Counted from the stretch's first letter, positions 47,889 to 59,618 are shown. The stretch is 64,000 bases of DNA from Solea solea (GCF_958295425.1 NC_081136.1:20528890-20592889); one strand, 5' to 3'. Notes: a model not told the origin generated them from the letters alone. Numbers and translations are program-made.

Positions 47889-47960
47889 GAGATGGTGGTA
47901 TAGTGGTAAGCATAGCTGCCTTCCAAGCAGTTGACCCGGGTTCGATTCCCGGCCATCGCA
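47889..47960 (+). tRNA. tRNA-Gly (TCC), copy 2
   Basis: Acceptor begins GAGATGG where other copies have GCGATGG, so pair 2 is A opposite G. The rest is consensus. Confidence 0.85.
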
Positions 47961-48161
47961 TAGAGGCTGTTTGAATCCTCCAGTTGACCACGTGCGACAG
48001 CCCCTCACTGTGTGTGTGTTTCATGACAACACAACCACCCCTTCTACATACTGTTTGACTAGAGTGATTGCAAACCGTGGGGCGTTTGCTACAAGCCACC
48101 AAGACCTTTCTTAAGTACAGTCAATGCTGTGTCTGTATTCTTTTTTTTTTTTTTTTTTTTT

Positions 48162-48515
48162 AAACCTGTCCTGTCCAGTACCCAGGACATGTAATATGAT
48201 TGACTGCATGCCTTTTGGTGTCGGACAGATTTGATATGTGCAGGCCGAGTCTGGGATACTCGGAACTGCAGTATTTTTATTTATTCGTTTTATGATTATG
48301 TGTTGCGGGCAGCCGGACCGGACAGGGGGACAGGGAGTGGACTGACAAGGGGATGGGGAGTGAGCGGGGAGGAGGAAGGGAGGGGGAGTGAGAGAGAGAG
48401 AGAGAGGGAGAAAAAAGAAGAGAGAAAGAGATCGAGAGGGAGAGAGAGTGAGAGAGAGAGAGAGAGCTTCAAGTAAATGAAACTATGAAGTGCTAGTCAT
48501 AAGTGCGATATATAG
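48162..48515 (-). other. 3'-most segment of the L1-type LINE
   Basis: Non-coding. Includes a GA-rich block at 48362-48467. Contains TCCTGTCCAGTACCCAGGACA near 48168-48190, a short inverted repeat that could form a hairpin near the transcript 3' end. Confidence 0.6.
48362..48467. repeat. GA-rich low-complexity block
   Basis: Purine-rich on the plus strand, mostly GA repeats. Confidence 0.9.
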
Positions 48516-48548
48516 TTTTTTTTTTTTGTTTTTTTTGTTTTTTTTTGT

Positions 48549-49175
48549 CGTCGTCGTTATCGTCTTAGTCGAGGTAGAGTCGGAAGAAATGTGTTTTTAG
48601 TCGGCGGCGGAAGATGTGGAGGCTTTCCGCTGTCCGGATGTCGATGGGGAGCTCGTTCCACCATTTGGGAGCGAGGACAGTGAACAGTCTCGAGTTCTGT
48701 AAATGCCTCTGCGATCCTCTCAGTGAGGGGGCAGCGAGCTGGTTTGCCGATGCAGAGCGAAGTGGGCGGGCTGGGGTGTAGGTTTTGATCATGTCCTGGA
48801 TGTAGGCTGGACCGGATCCGTTTGTAGCATGGAACGCAAGCACTAGAGTCTTGAAGCGGATGCGAGCAGCTACAGGAAGCCAGTGAAGGGAGCGGAGGAG
48901 AGGTGTAGTGTGGGAGAATTTTGGTAAGTTGAAGACCAGTCGAGCTGCTGCATTCTGGATGAGTTGCAGGGGTCGTATGGCACACGCAGGGAGACCAGCC
49001 AGGAGGGAGTTGCAGTAATCCAAGCGTGAGATGACAAGAGCCTGGACCAGAACCTGTGCCGCCTTCTGGGTTAGAAGAGGCCGTATCCTTCTGATGTTGT
49101 GCAACATGTATCTGCAAGATCGAGCTGTTGCAGCAATGTTGGCAGTGAGGGAGAGATGGTCATCATGTCCGGGCT
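48549..49175 (-). pseudogene. L2-type LINE ORF2 C-terminal fragment
   Basis: Minus-strand frame with SRLDYCNSLLAGLP, LQNAAARLV, LHWLPVAARIRFK and WNELP, the conserved C-terminal signature of L2/CR1-type LINEs, ending RLYLD near 48565. It is 5'-truncated at about 49175. A GTCGTCGTCG microsatellite and T-rich run lie at its 3' end (48516-48560). It lies in the same orientation inside the L1-type element. It could be a nested insertion or a captured tail. Confidence 0.88.
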
Positions 49176-49179
49176 TACA

Positions 49180-51333
49180 ACAGTTATATCAGTTAAATTT
49201 AATTTATCTTAGCGTGTTAGTGTGTGTGTGCGTGTGTGTGTGTGTGTGTGATCGTGCATATCAGTGTATATGTGCAGGGGTTGTCATTAGGTGTGATTGG
49301 AATCTGGGTGGGGGACCGTGCCAATGTCCGGCCAGTCCCCAGCGACGGGCCGAAAATCATCCAGGCGCCTAAGGCGCCCAGTAGCCGTACAGGGCAGGAG
49401 AGGCCCACAGCCACCACCCCCAGGATAGCAACGCATCCATCCCGCAGGGGGCCAGTCGGAGGAAAACGGGGGGAAAGCCCCCCCCACCCAAGGTCGACCC
49501 GAGGGGGCCGACGGCGACAAGACCACGGACAGAGGCCGAACCACCCCACACCCAGGCAGGCTGCAGAGGCCCAGGGTCCCCGCACCCAGAGCCCGCCAGC
49601 GCCCAAGGGCAGGGCCAGCCCACCACCGGGGGGAGCAGAGCCCCCCCAGACCGCCCACCAGGGAGGCATGGTCAGATACCCACCACAGCCACCCCCACCG
49701 CCCCCCAGAAGCCGACCGCACGCGGGACAGGCGGAGGTCCACGTAGGGCCACCAGCCAAGGGGGCCCCCAGAGACGGAAGAGAGGCAGACTCCCGAGCCG
49801 GTCCAGACCCCCCAGGTAGAGGCAGGGCCAGTGGTCCAAGGACCCGCCACCCCCAACCCTGCGGTGCCCCGGAGAGGGGTCCCCCAACATCCAGGAGCAT
49901 CTGCGCCCGCCGACGACCCCCGCCGGGTAGGCAGACTGCCGCCCACCACAGCACCTTCAGGGAAGTGCGTCATGATGAGCCACAACCATGCCTCCCGGAC
50001 ACCCCCCAGACCGAGCGCAGGGGATCCGATCCCCCACGTCCAGCGACGCCTCATGGCCACCACTGCTGCCCTCACCCAGACCGCCAGTCCCAACACGGCC
50101 AGGGGGTGAGCAGGAATCGAGCGCTCAGGAGTGCACCCACGACCACCCCCCCCACCCCAGCCCACCGGTGAGTGATTTGGAGGTGTGTGCGTGTGTGTGG
50201 TGTGTGATACGATGTATGTTGGTATCTGGGGTGCAGTTAAAATGGCGGAGGGAAAAGTGGCACGGGCGTCCCACTGTTGGCAGACAGTGGAGCCGTCGAC
50301 GTGTCTCTCGCCCACCAGGCCCTAATGTCTAACATGCGATAAAATTAGGGGAAGAGTGGCAGATCATCGGGGGAACGGAGAGCGGCCCCATCATGTGATG
50401 GTCCCACCCCCCGACCCCCCATCAGCTCAGCCACACCCCCCCCGGTGCCCTAGATGTGTGTGTTTAGATGTATCATCTGCGGTGGGGGGGCGGGGGGGGG
50501 GCGTAGGGGGTGGGCAAGAGTGCCCCCCCAAGTAGGTTGCCAGCTTCCTGACTGGCAGGGCCATATGCCCCATTCCCACCCACCCCCGGCCAAGAAGGGA
50601 GTAACCCGTCCAGGCCAGGGACACGCCATGGCACCCCATGAGTGCCGCCGGGGCGGAGGACCAGATACCCCCACACCCGACCAGAAGGTAGGACCCCGGT
50701 GAGCACACCAGCCCCGACGAGGCAGGACCCACACCCAGGCCACCACGGCATTAACGACGGCAGCAATCCCCAGACCCCGGCCCCGCCCACAGCCCAGGAA
50801 CAGTCCAGACCAGGCCCACGCTCCACCCCATCTCCCACCCCAAGGGTCCCCAAAGCAAGGCGCCCCCCCGCGTGCCTCCCACCATGCCCCCCCCAAGGGA
50901 CGGAGGACGCACAAGTCCGCCCCAGAGCGCAGCAGGAGCACAGCAGCGTGCACCGCAGCGTGCACCGCCCCGCCACCCCGGAGGGCAGATCCCAGGGGGG
51001 ATCACCCCACCCCGCTAGGGGCCAACTCCACCCCCCAGCGCCCCCACAGGCCCCAGCGCACAGAGACCCAGAGCCCCTACCCCCACCCGCAGTGCGGCGC
51101 CAGCCCAGCCCCAGTCCACGGTCCACCACCCCCAAACTCCACGGGCCCCCCAGGCCAAGGTGGCAGCCCCCCCACAAATCCACCCCGACCCCCGTAGGGC
51201 AGACCCACAGCCACCGAGGGACGGTAGACCCAGGGCCACCAACCCACACAGACCACCAGACATCCCCAGCACCCCAGATGCACGGCCCGCAACACCACGG
51301 ACCGACCAGGGAAGACACAGTCACCAACCCGCC
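49180..51333 (-). other. Very G-rich (minus strand) 3' region of the L1-type LINE
   Basis: About 2.1 kb with extreme C content on the plus strand and therefore many G runs in the LINE transcript. Long open frames in several registers encode low-complexity Pro/Arg/Gly-rich peptides and reflect base composition. It begins right after the ORF2 stop and ends near a TG microsatellite (49221-49250). I infer that it is LINE 3' UTR by position and by analogy to the G-rich tract of mammalian L1 3' UTRs. Confidence 0.6.
49221..49250. repeat. TG microsatellite
   Basis: About 15 TG dinucleotides with one CG interruption, at the border of the G-rich LINE region. Confidence 0.93.
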
Positions 51334-54300
51334 CTAGGAAATATAATCAATTAGAGGTGTCCAGGTCAAATCAAATATAGGTAATTGTTTCTTTATGGAA
51401 GCAGACATTCTCTCCATAGAGATGTAATCTAAAATTAAATTTCTGTATTGGTTTAAACTTAAGTTTTTCTTGTTTTTCCAGTTCAGGAGGATAGTTTTCT
51501 TGGCGATGCTTAGGCTATTGATTAATATGTGTGATTTTTCCATGTTTATATGTATTCCGTTTAAATCACCCAGTATGCATAGCATGGGGGAAGGTGGTAT
51601 GGTGTATTCGAGACATGCTGAGAGGTCCTCGCATACACTACATCAGAAGTTATACACCGGTGTGCATAGCCATATAGCATGCATGGAGCTATCTGCTGTG
51701 TTTTCGTTGCAGTTTGTGCAGATATTTGGTTGTGAGAGCCCCATTCTGAACATCCTTTGTCCTGTGTAGTGTGTTCTGTGTAAGATTTTGTATTGTATTA
51801 GTTGTAGGTCTGGATTTTTTATCAATTTGAATGTGTTAGATGATATCTGTAACCAGAAATTTTCATCTAGGCTGATGGATAGGTCCGCCTCCCATTTTGT
51901 GGTTGGTAAAGAGATTATACAATCATTTTTAGTCAATAGTGCATGTGTTTTAGACACCATTTTGGGAGACATAAGGTTTAGAAATTGTTTGATCATTGGA
52001 GGTAGTTCTAGGTCGAATTTACTGGTTTTAAACCTCGTCTGGATTACAGATTTTACATGTAGATAATCAAAGGACGTGTTGCTGTTAATGCCATATTGTT
52101 CCACTAAGTTATGAAATGGAATGAATTTGTTATCTTGAAGAATTTGTTCCAGGTGCCTTATACCTTTTTCTTGCCATGATTTGAGTTTTAGTGTTGTTTT
52201 ATTCCGTAGTATGTCTGGATTATTCCAGATTGGGGTATATTTACATGGGATATGCGAGGACCCAGTGAGTTTGATAAATTCCCACCAGGCTGACAAGGAG
52301 GTATTTATATTTATGCTTTTAAAGCACTGATGCCGTTTAATGGTTTTGCTTATAAATGGTAGATCGGAGATTTTAATTTCATTACAGAGTGTTTGTTCGA
52401 TGTCTAGCCACAGACTGTCCAGTGGTTTGGGTTGAAACCATTTTTGGACATAGTGAAGCCTATTTGCAAGAAAGTAGTTGTGGAAGTTTGGAAGTTCCAG
52501 ACCACCATAGGCTTTTGCTTTTTGGAGTGTTTTTAAACTGATGCGTGCTGGTTTGGTTTTCCAGAGGAATTTTGTGGTGGCAGAGTCTAAGGATTTAAAC
52601 CAGATTGGTGAGGGTTTAGTTGGAATCATTGAGAAGAGGTAATTGATTTTTGGTAAGATCATCATTTTCATGGTGTTAACTCTTCCCATAAGTGATATAG
52701 GTAAGGAATTCCATCGTCGGAGGTCATCCTCTATTGATTTAAGTAGTGGGGTATAGTTTAATTGTGCTAGATCTGACAGCCTGGAGGAAAAATTTACACC
52801 CAAATATCTAATGTTTCCAGATTTCAGAGGACAGGATGGTGATGATTTGAAGTCATGGTTGATTGGTAGGATGATCGATTTTGCCCAGTTTATCGAGTAA
52901 TCTGATATGGCTGAGAATTTATTAAGAAGTGTAATAGTCTCAGAAAGAGAGCTTTGTGAGTTTTGGAGGAAAAGTAATACATCATCAGCATAGAGGCTTA
53001 TTATGTGATGTAGTTTTGTTGTTTGAATACCTTTGATATTTTTGTTTGTGCGAATAGCCGCTGCGAGTGGTTCGATAAAGATGGCAAAAAGCGATGGGGA
53101 GAGTGGACAGCCTTGTCTGGTGCCTCTCTGGAGAGTGAAGCTTGGAGAAGTTTGATCATTTGTTCTGACAGAGGCACTGGGTGAACTGTATAAAATTTTG
53201 ATCCAGGAGATGAGTTCTTCTCCGAATCCAAATTTTTCCATTGTGGCAATTAGGAATTTTCAGTTTACTCTATCAAATGCTTTTTCTGCATCTAGTGAAA
53301 CCACTGCTGCTCTAAATTTATTGATTGTGCAGTAGTCTATTATATTTACTAATCTGCGTGTATTATTAGTTGAATGTCTATCCTTAATGAATCCTGTCTG
53401 ATCTGGGTGAATTATGAAGGGGGTGATTTTTTCCAGTCTCTTTGCTAAGGCTTTGCAGATGATTTTAAGATCTGCATTTATGAGTGAGATGGGGCGATAG
53501 CTGGATGGGAGTGACGGGTCTTTCTCAGGTTTGAGTTGGAGACAGATATGTGCTGTATTTATGTGTGTGGGGAGAGTGTTACTTTCCTTGATTTTTATTA
53601 TTATATATATTTTATAGAATGTTGGTGCTAGTATGGACCAGAATGTTTTGTAGAATTCCACTGGGAATCCGTCTGGTCCTGGGGCTTTCCTGTTTGGCAT
53701 ATGGTGTAGGGCCTCATTTAGTTCAGCTATTGTGATATGGGACTCCATAGACTTAACCTGTTCATTATTAAGTTTTGGTAGATCTATGGAGTTTAAAAAT
53801 GTGTTTATGTCTGTACTTGATGAGTTATTGTTTGATGAGTATAAGTTTTTATAGAAATCTCTAAAAATGTTGTTTATTTCTTCCGGTGCATGGGTTAGTT
53901 TACCGTCTGGGTCTTTTATAGAGTGGATAGTTGTTTTTTCTTTGTTTAATTTAAGTTGGATAGCTAGGTATTTACTGGATTTATTGTTATGTTCAAAGTT
54001 TTCCAAGCGTAATCTCTCCAGTTGGAACTGCGTTTTCCTTTCTATTATTTTGTTTAATTCAAGTTTTAATTTTCTTATATTATTCAGCAGGTTCTCATCT
54101 TGGGATGCAGCATAGGCAGTCTCTAATGTTTTTATTTTATGTTGTAGTTCTAATTCCAGTAGGTTTTCTTTCTTCTTTTTAAATGAGGAGTATGAGATTA
54201 TTCTACCCCTCATAACTGCTTTTGCTGCCTCCCAGAGGACATCTGGTTGTGTTCCTGGCAGGTCGTTTGTTTCTAGAAAAATTAACCACTCTTTTTCAAA

Positions 54301-55101
54301 GTATTTGATGAAATTTGGATCATCTAGTAATGATGTATTAAATCTCCAGTTTCTGATTGGTGGTGTGATGGCCTTATTAGTTATCTTTAGTGAAACTGGT
54401 GCATGGTCACTAATGGTGATAGGGTGAATCAAAGTGTCTGTGACGTCTGATAGAATTGAGCTGTTGGTGAGAAAGAAGTCAATTCTAGAGTAGGAATTGT
54501 GTACAGGTGAGAAGAAGGTGTATTCTTTATCAGCTGGATGACAGGAGCGCCAAGCATCACAAAGACCATAATCACTCATGTATTGTTTAAGTGTTTCTGT
54601 TGATTGCCATTTCCGTGTTGTTCCTGCCTTACTGAGCCTATCAAGTTCTGGGTTGAGTACCATGTTGAAGTCCCCTCCTATTATCAGTGTTGTGTCTAAG
54701 TGAGTGGACAGTGAGGAGAAGAACGTGTGAAAAAAGGAGGGGTCATCAACATTAGGACCATATATGTTAGATATACAGAAGTTTGTATTATTGATTAATA
54801 AGTGAAGTATTATAAATCTACCTTCTGGGTCTATCATAGTGTTCTTATGTATGAAGTTTAATTTTCTATTGATCATGATGGCGACTCCTCTCTGTCTAGA
54901 GTTGTAGCTTGCTGTGTATATGTGGGGAAATTGTGATGAGGTGAGCTGGCAATCTGACTTAGCTAGGTGAGTCTCTTGTAGTAAGACAATGTCCGCTTGG
55001 AGACTATTTAGGTGGTTGAGGACTTTATGTTTTTTATGTTTCGAGCCAATTCCACGCACATTCCAAGTGACAAGCCTGAGTGTATTCATCTTATTAACCA
55101 T
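51334..55101 (-). pseudogene. L1 ORF2p, one long frame with two stops
   Basis: About 1255 codons on the minus strand. Endonuclease: LVTWNVRGIG, LLQETHL, IGGDFNMVL, SRIDFFL and SDHAPVSL. RT: KAPGPDGFP, SYRPISLIN, SLDAEKAFDRV, RGTRQGCPLSP and YADDVLLF (catalytic Asp pair intact). C-terminal Cys motif CTNCNEN. TGA codons at about 53260 (after FDRVN) and 51643 (after PVYNF) interrupt an otherwise unshifted frame; both fit single changes from TGG (Trp). It makes no full protein, but the rest of the frame appears intact, so this is a fairly recent copy. Confidence 0.92.
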
Positions 55102-55868
55102 ATTTACTTATCTAGTGTAGCCTGTGTGTGTTTTCTGTGCATGTGCACAGGCTGATGTTTAACACAGGGTGTGTGTGTTCCCATGTAAGTATGTGTGTGT
55201 GTGTGTGTGCCTGTCTGACAGCCTATGTGCGAGTGCTGTTGTCTAGGATAGGGTATGTGTGTGCGTGTATGCATGTGTGTGTGTGCATGTGTGCTTGTCT
55301 GACAGCCTATGTGCGAAACTACAGCCTGTATGTGGATGTGTGTGTATGTGTCTACGTGCTTGTAACGTGTTTGTGTGTGTATTATGTGCATGTGTGTGCG
55401 TCTGTCTGTCTGATAAACTGCAATACTACAGCTTGTATGTGGATGTACATATGTGCGTGAGTTTACGCGTTCAGCATGTGTATGCATGTATATGTGCGTG
55501 TGTGAGAGAGAGAGTGCATGCGTTTGTGCTGTTATATGCAGGGGCCTCGTTTTGATGTGGTCATTAATTACAGGATACATGTTGTAGATTGTGACATAGT
55601 ATACTCTAGAAATACATGAACATAGAAAAACATAAAAACATGAACATGAAAAACACATAGAGGGATACAGTGACAGAAATAACCAACCAAAGTACAACAA
55701 TATTCTTACCGTCTTCTTTTTTACCTTGGTGTACGTTACGGAGATGTGCAGTGATTGTGAATTTAGTGGCGGATTAAATGAGGGAGCGGGGGAATAATGT
55801 GAGTGTGGATTTAATTATGGTTTTATTGTATTGATTTAATGTGAGCGATATATCGGTTTACTGTGTGT
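55102..55868 (-). other. ORF1-ORF2 spacer with TG/CA-rich microsatellite
   Basis: The plus strand is rich in irregular TG repeats from about 55120 to 55520. No gene seen. The spacer is long for an L1, where the ORFs are usually close. Confidence 0.7.
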
Positions 55869-56636
55869 TTAGTAGAGCCAGGGGGTTACCTCTTTGTCCC
55901 GGTATAACTGACCGTTGACGTAGAGCTTGTCCACTGCTATTACTGCCCGGGATCCGCCGTCAATAAACTTTCTTCTCACCGGGAACAGTCTCCTGCGTCG
56001 CTCCAGGATCTCTTTCGGGAACTGGTCGTTTACGCTGAAGTCCGTTCCTCGCAGCTCCCTGCCTCGGCTCTTGACCAACTCCTTTAAACTGTACGAATTT
56101 GACAACAATCGGACGTGGTCGCTGGCCTTCCTGTCGTCTCCCTCCTAGACGATGGGCCCGGTGGAATGAAATGTTTTTGACGGTGTCTGCCGGGAGTTTG
56201 AGTTGTTTTATAATGAAGTTCTTAACTGTCGCTTCTGCGTCTTCTTCGCTTTTTTTCGGGATCCCAGAGAAAACTAGATTTCTCTCATACTGCATGCCTG
56301 TAGATCAGTAATTGTGTTCTTTATGTGAGTATTTTCGTCTCTGAGGCGCCTCGTTTCCTCAGTGAGCGTTTTAACAGACCCTTGAAGTGTGTTGTTTTCC
56401 GCCGCGAGCTGGGACACCTGTTGCTGGCTGAACTCAAGAGATTCTCGCAGCGATTGGAATTCCTTGTGCAGGATCTCTACCAGAGAAAGTCGGCCATCGA
56501 AGGTGTCCAGCTTCGCGTTGATGGAGGTAAGGATCTCCGTGAATTCGCTGTCAGATGATGAGGCTGCTCCAGGTGAGTCCTCCGGGCGACTGCGTTTGGA
56601 GGAGGGGGTAACCGCTGGTTGTTTTGGTTTCCCCAT
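55869..56636 (-). pseudogene. L1 ORF1p, frameshifted
   Basis: Starts at the ATG at 56636. Residues 20-110 are polar then coiled coil (heptads through SQQQVSQLAAENNTLQ). Near 56285 the frame shifts into an RRM-like part (NLVFSGIP, FHRAHRLG) and near 56100 it shifts again into the C-terminal domain (SRGRELRGTDFSVNDQFP), ending at 55869. Layout is that of L1 ORF1p as in the 37.3-kb element but only distantly similar in sequence. Confidence 0.85.
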
Positions 56637-56639
56637 TAC

Positions 56640-56866
56640 GACTCGTTCAAAGTACTCGTCGATGTAATCCTCCAGATCCTCCAGTCTCCCGTATTTGCCC
56701 TCTTCACGTGCAGAAAAGGAGATGTGACTGACAAGTAGTTTTTCCCTTATTTTTCCTTCTTGATAGTATACTGTGTGGAAATGTTTGGGCTAGATGCGCG
56801 CCACCATGTTTTGGTTTGGTTGCACAATCTCGCACAGTCTCACGATACTACCACATCTCAGACGTC
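56640..56866 (-). other. 5' UTR of the L1-type LINE
   Basis: Non-coding leader between the 5' junction and the ORF1 ATG. No promoter motif I can support. Confidence 0.55.
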
Positions 56867-57204
56867 TCTGTATTCTAAGCGCAAACAAGATTTCACTGGG
56901 CTTTGCACTGCGACACCATTGAAAACTGTACTTTGCTTCTTACTGGAGGAGGGAAGTTTAAATATCTTGGGTTCCATCTACTTTCACATTGCAGTTTTTA
57001 CAGTGCTGATTTTAATGTATAGTACCGTAACATCCCAACTGAGCCTTACTTTACCAAGCTCCTTACCTCTGCAGAGTCATACTCAATTTATTGGCAGTGT
57101 GGCAAAGTTGTACTATTGTGCTTCTAAACTGGTGATCATAAACTCAACATGATTCAATTCTATGACTCGCTTTCCTAAAGCCTGACCTCTGCTGTACATG
57201 TCAA

Positions 57205-57276
57205 GCGATGGTGGTATAGTGGTAAGCATAGCTGCCTTCCAAGCAGTTGACCCGGGTTCGATTCCCGGCCGTCGCA
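57205..57276 (+). tRNA. tRNA-Gly (TCC), copy 3
   Basis: Consensus copy with one acceptor U-G wobble (GCGATGG with CCGTCGC). T and anticodon stems are perfect. Confidence 0.97.
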
Positions 57277-57784
57277 TAGAGTCTGTTTGAATCCTCCAGT
57301 TGACCACGTGCGAAAACCCCTCACTGTGTGTGTGTTTCATGACAACACAACCACCTCTCTACATACTGTTTGAATAGAGTGATTGCAAACTGTGGAGCTT
57401 TTGCTACAAGCCACCAAGACCTTTCTTAAGTACAGTCAATGCTGTGTCTGTATCCTAAGCGCAAACAAGATTTCACTGGGCTTTGCAATGCGACAGCATT
57501 GAAAACTGTACTTTGCCTCTTACTGGAGGAGGGAAGTTTAAATATCTTGGGGTCCATCTACTTTCACATTGCAGTTTTTACAGTGCTGATTTTAAAGCAT
57601 AGTACCTTAACATCCCAACTGAGTCTTACTTTACCAAGCTCCTTACCTCTGCAGAGTCATACTCAATTTATTGGCAGTGTGGCAAAGTTGTACTATTGTG
57701 CTTCTAAACTGGTGATCATAAACTCAACATGATTCAATTCTATGACTCGCTTTCCTAAAGCCTGACCTCTGCAGTACATGTCAA

Positions 57785-57856
57785 GCGATGGTGGTATAGT
57801 GGTAAGCATAGCTGCCTTCCAAGCAGTAGACCCGGCTTCGATTCCCGGCCGTCGCA
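57785..57856 (+). tRNA. tRNA-Gly (TCC), copy 4
   Basis: The T stem closing pair is C opposite C (CCGGCTTCG), which also alters the B box. Possibly weak. Confidence 0.8.
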
Positions 57857-58363
57857 TAGAGGCTGTTTGAATCCTCCAGTTGACCACGTGCGACAGCCCC
57901 TCACTGTGTCTGTGTTTCATGACAACACAACCACCCCTTCTACATACTGTTTGACTAGAGTGATTGCAAACCATGGGGCTTTTGCTACAAGTCACCAAGA
58001 CCTTTCTTAAGTACAGTCAGTGCTGTGTCTGTATCCTAAGCGCAAACAAGATTTCACTGGGCTTTGCACTGTACAGCATTGAAAACCGTACTTTGCTTCT
58101 TACTGGAGGAGGGAAGTTTAAATATCTTGGGGTCCATCTACTTTCACATTGCAGTTTTACAGTGCTGATTTTAAAGTATAGTACCTTAACATCCCAACTG
58201 AGTCTTACTTTACCAAGCTCCTTACCTCTGCAGAGTCATACTCAATTTATTGGCAGTGTGGCAAAGTTGTACTATTGTGCTTCTAAACTGGTGATCATAA
58301 ACTCAACATGATTCAATTCTATGACTCTCTGTCCTAAGGCCTTACCTCTTCGGCACATGTCAA

Positions 58364-58435
58364 GCGATGGTGGTATAGTGGTAAGCATAGCTGCCTTCCA
58401 AGCAGTTGACCTGGGTTCGATTCCCTGCCGTCACA
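58364..58435 (+). pseudogene. tRNA-Gly (TCC), copy 5, degenerate
   Basis: T stem CTGGG against CCCTG contains a T-T mismatch and the acceptor 3' strand GTCAC loses a pair. Likely a pseudogene. Confidence 0.75.
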
Positions 58436-58955
58436 TAGAGTCTGTTTGAATCCTCCAGTTGACCTCCAGTTGACCACGTGCGACAGCCCCTCACTGTGTG
58501 TGTGTTTCATGACAACACAACCACCCCTTCTACATACTGTTTGACTAGAGTGATTGCAAACTGTGGAGCATTTGCTACAAGCCACCAAGACCTTTCTTAA
58601 GTACAGTCAATGCTGTGTCTGTATCCTAAGCGCAAACAAGATTTCACTGGGCTTTGCACTGCGACAGCATTGAAAACTGTACTTTGCTTCTTACTGGAGG
58701 AGGGAAGTTTAAATATTTTGGGGTCCATCTACTTTCACATTGCAGTTTTTACAGTGCTGATTTTAAAGTATAGTACCTTAACATCCCAACTGAGCCTTAC
58801 TTTACCAAGTTCCTTACCTCTGCAGAGTCATACACAATTTATTGGCAGTTTTGCAAAGTTGTACTATTGTGCTTCTTAACTGGTGATCATAAACTCAACA
58901 TGATTCAATTCTATGACTCGCTTTCCTTAAGCCTGACCTCTTCAGTACATGTCAA

Positions 58956-59027
58956 GCGATGGTGGTATAGTGGTAAGCATAGCTTCCTTCCAAGCAGTAG
59001 ACCCGGGTTCGATTGCCGGCCATCGCA
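58956..59027 (+). pseudogene. tRNA-Gly (TCC), copy 6, degenerate
   Basis: Anticodon stem GCTTC (G to T) and T stem GCCGG (C to G) each lose a pair. Likely a pseudogene. Confidence 0.75.
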
Positions 59028-59546
59028 TAGAGGATGATTGAATCCTCCAGTTGACCTCCAGTTGACCACGTGCGACAGCTCCTCACTGTGTCTGTGTTTC
59101 ATGACAACACAACCACCCCTTCTACATACTGTTTGACTAGAGTGATTGCAAACCGTAGGGCTTTTGCTACAAGCCACCAAGACCTTTCTTAAGTACAGTC
59201 AATGCTGTGTCTGTATCCTAAGCGCAAACAAGATTTCACTGGGCTTTGCACTGTACAGCATTGAAAACCGTACTTTGCTTCTTACTGGAGGAGGGAAGTT
59301 TAAATATCTTGGGGTCCATCTACTTTCACATTGCAGTTTTTACAGTGCTGATTTTAAAGTATAGTACCTTAACATCCCAACTGAGCCTTACTTTACCAAG
59401 TTCCTTACCTCTGCACAGTCATATTCAATTCATTGGCAGTGTGGCGTAGTTTTACTATTGTGCTTCTAAACTGGTGATCATAAACTCAACATGATTCAAT
59501 TCTATGACTCGCTTTCCTAAAGTCTGACCTCTGCAGTACATGTCAA

Positions 59547-59618
59547 GCGATGGTGGTATAGTGGTAAGCATAGCTGCCTTCCAAGCAGTTGATCCGGGTT
59601 TGATTCCCGGCCATCGCA
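59547..59618 (+). tRNA. tRNA-Gly (TCC), copy 7, T-loop variant
   Basis: T-loop TTTGATT instead of TTCGATT removes C56, which normally pairs with G19. The acceptor is perfect. It is one of only two Gly copies with a canonical terminator (TCTTTTTG at about +8). Confidence 0.75.

Larger units (their letters stand above)
43501..48140. repeat. tRNA-Gly array, left part, interrupted by two elements
   Basis: About 590-bp units of the same type as at 56867-64000 can be followed through 43501-43817, 45361-45502 and 47536-48140. Intervening sequence is a LINE fragment and a probable solo LTR. Two Gly genes lie here. Confidence 0.9.
48141..56866 (-). mobile_element. L1-type LINE, nearly full length, in a Gly-array unit
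   Basis: Minus-strand element with its A tail seen as 21 T at 48141-48161 and its 5' end near 56866. TCTGTATTC lies on both sides (48132-48140, 56867-56875) and the Gly spacer is continuous across the insertion. Order in element direction: short 5' UTR, ORF1, CA-rich spacer, ORF2, G-rich 2.1-kb region, an L2-type ORF2 end, GA-rich sequence, tail. At 8.7 kb it is longer than a usual L1, in part from the G-rich and L2-type parts. Confidence 0.88.

Noticed and set aside
49224..51337. Long Pro/Arg-rich (plus) and Gly/Trp-rich (minus) frames, up to 342 codons
   Set aside because: Frames are open in several registers on both strands at once because the region is so GC-rich that stop codons are scarce. 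No domain is visible.
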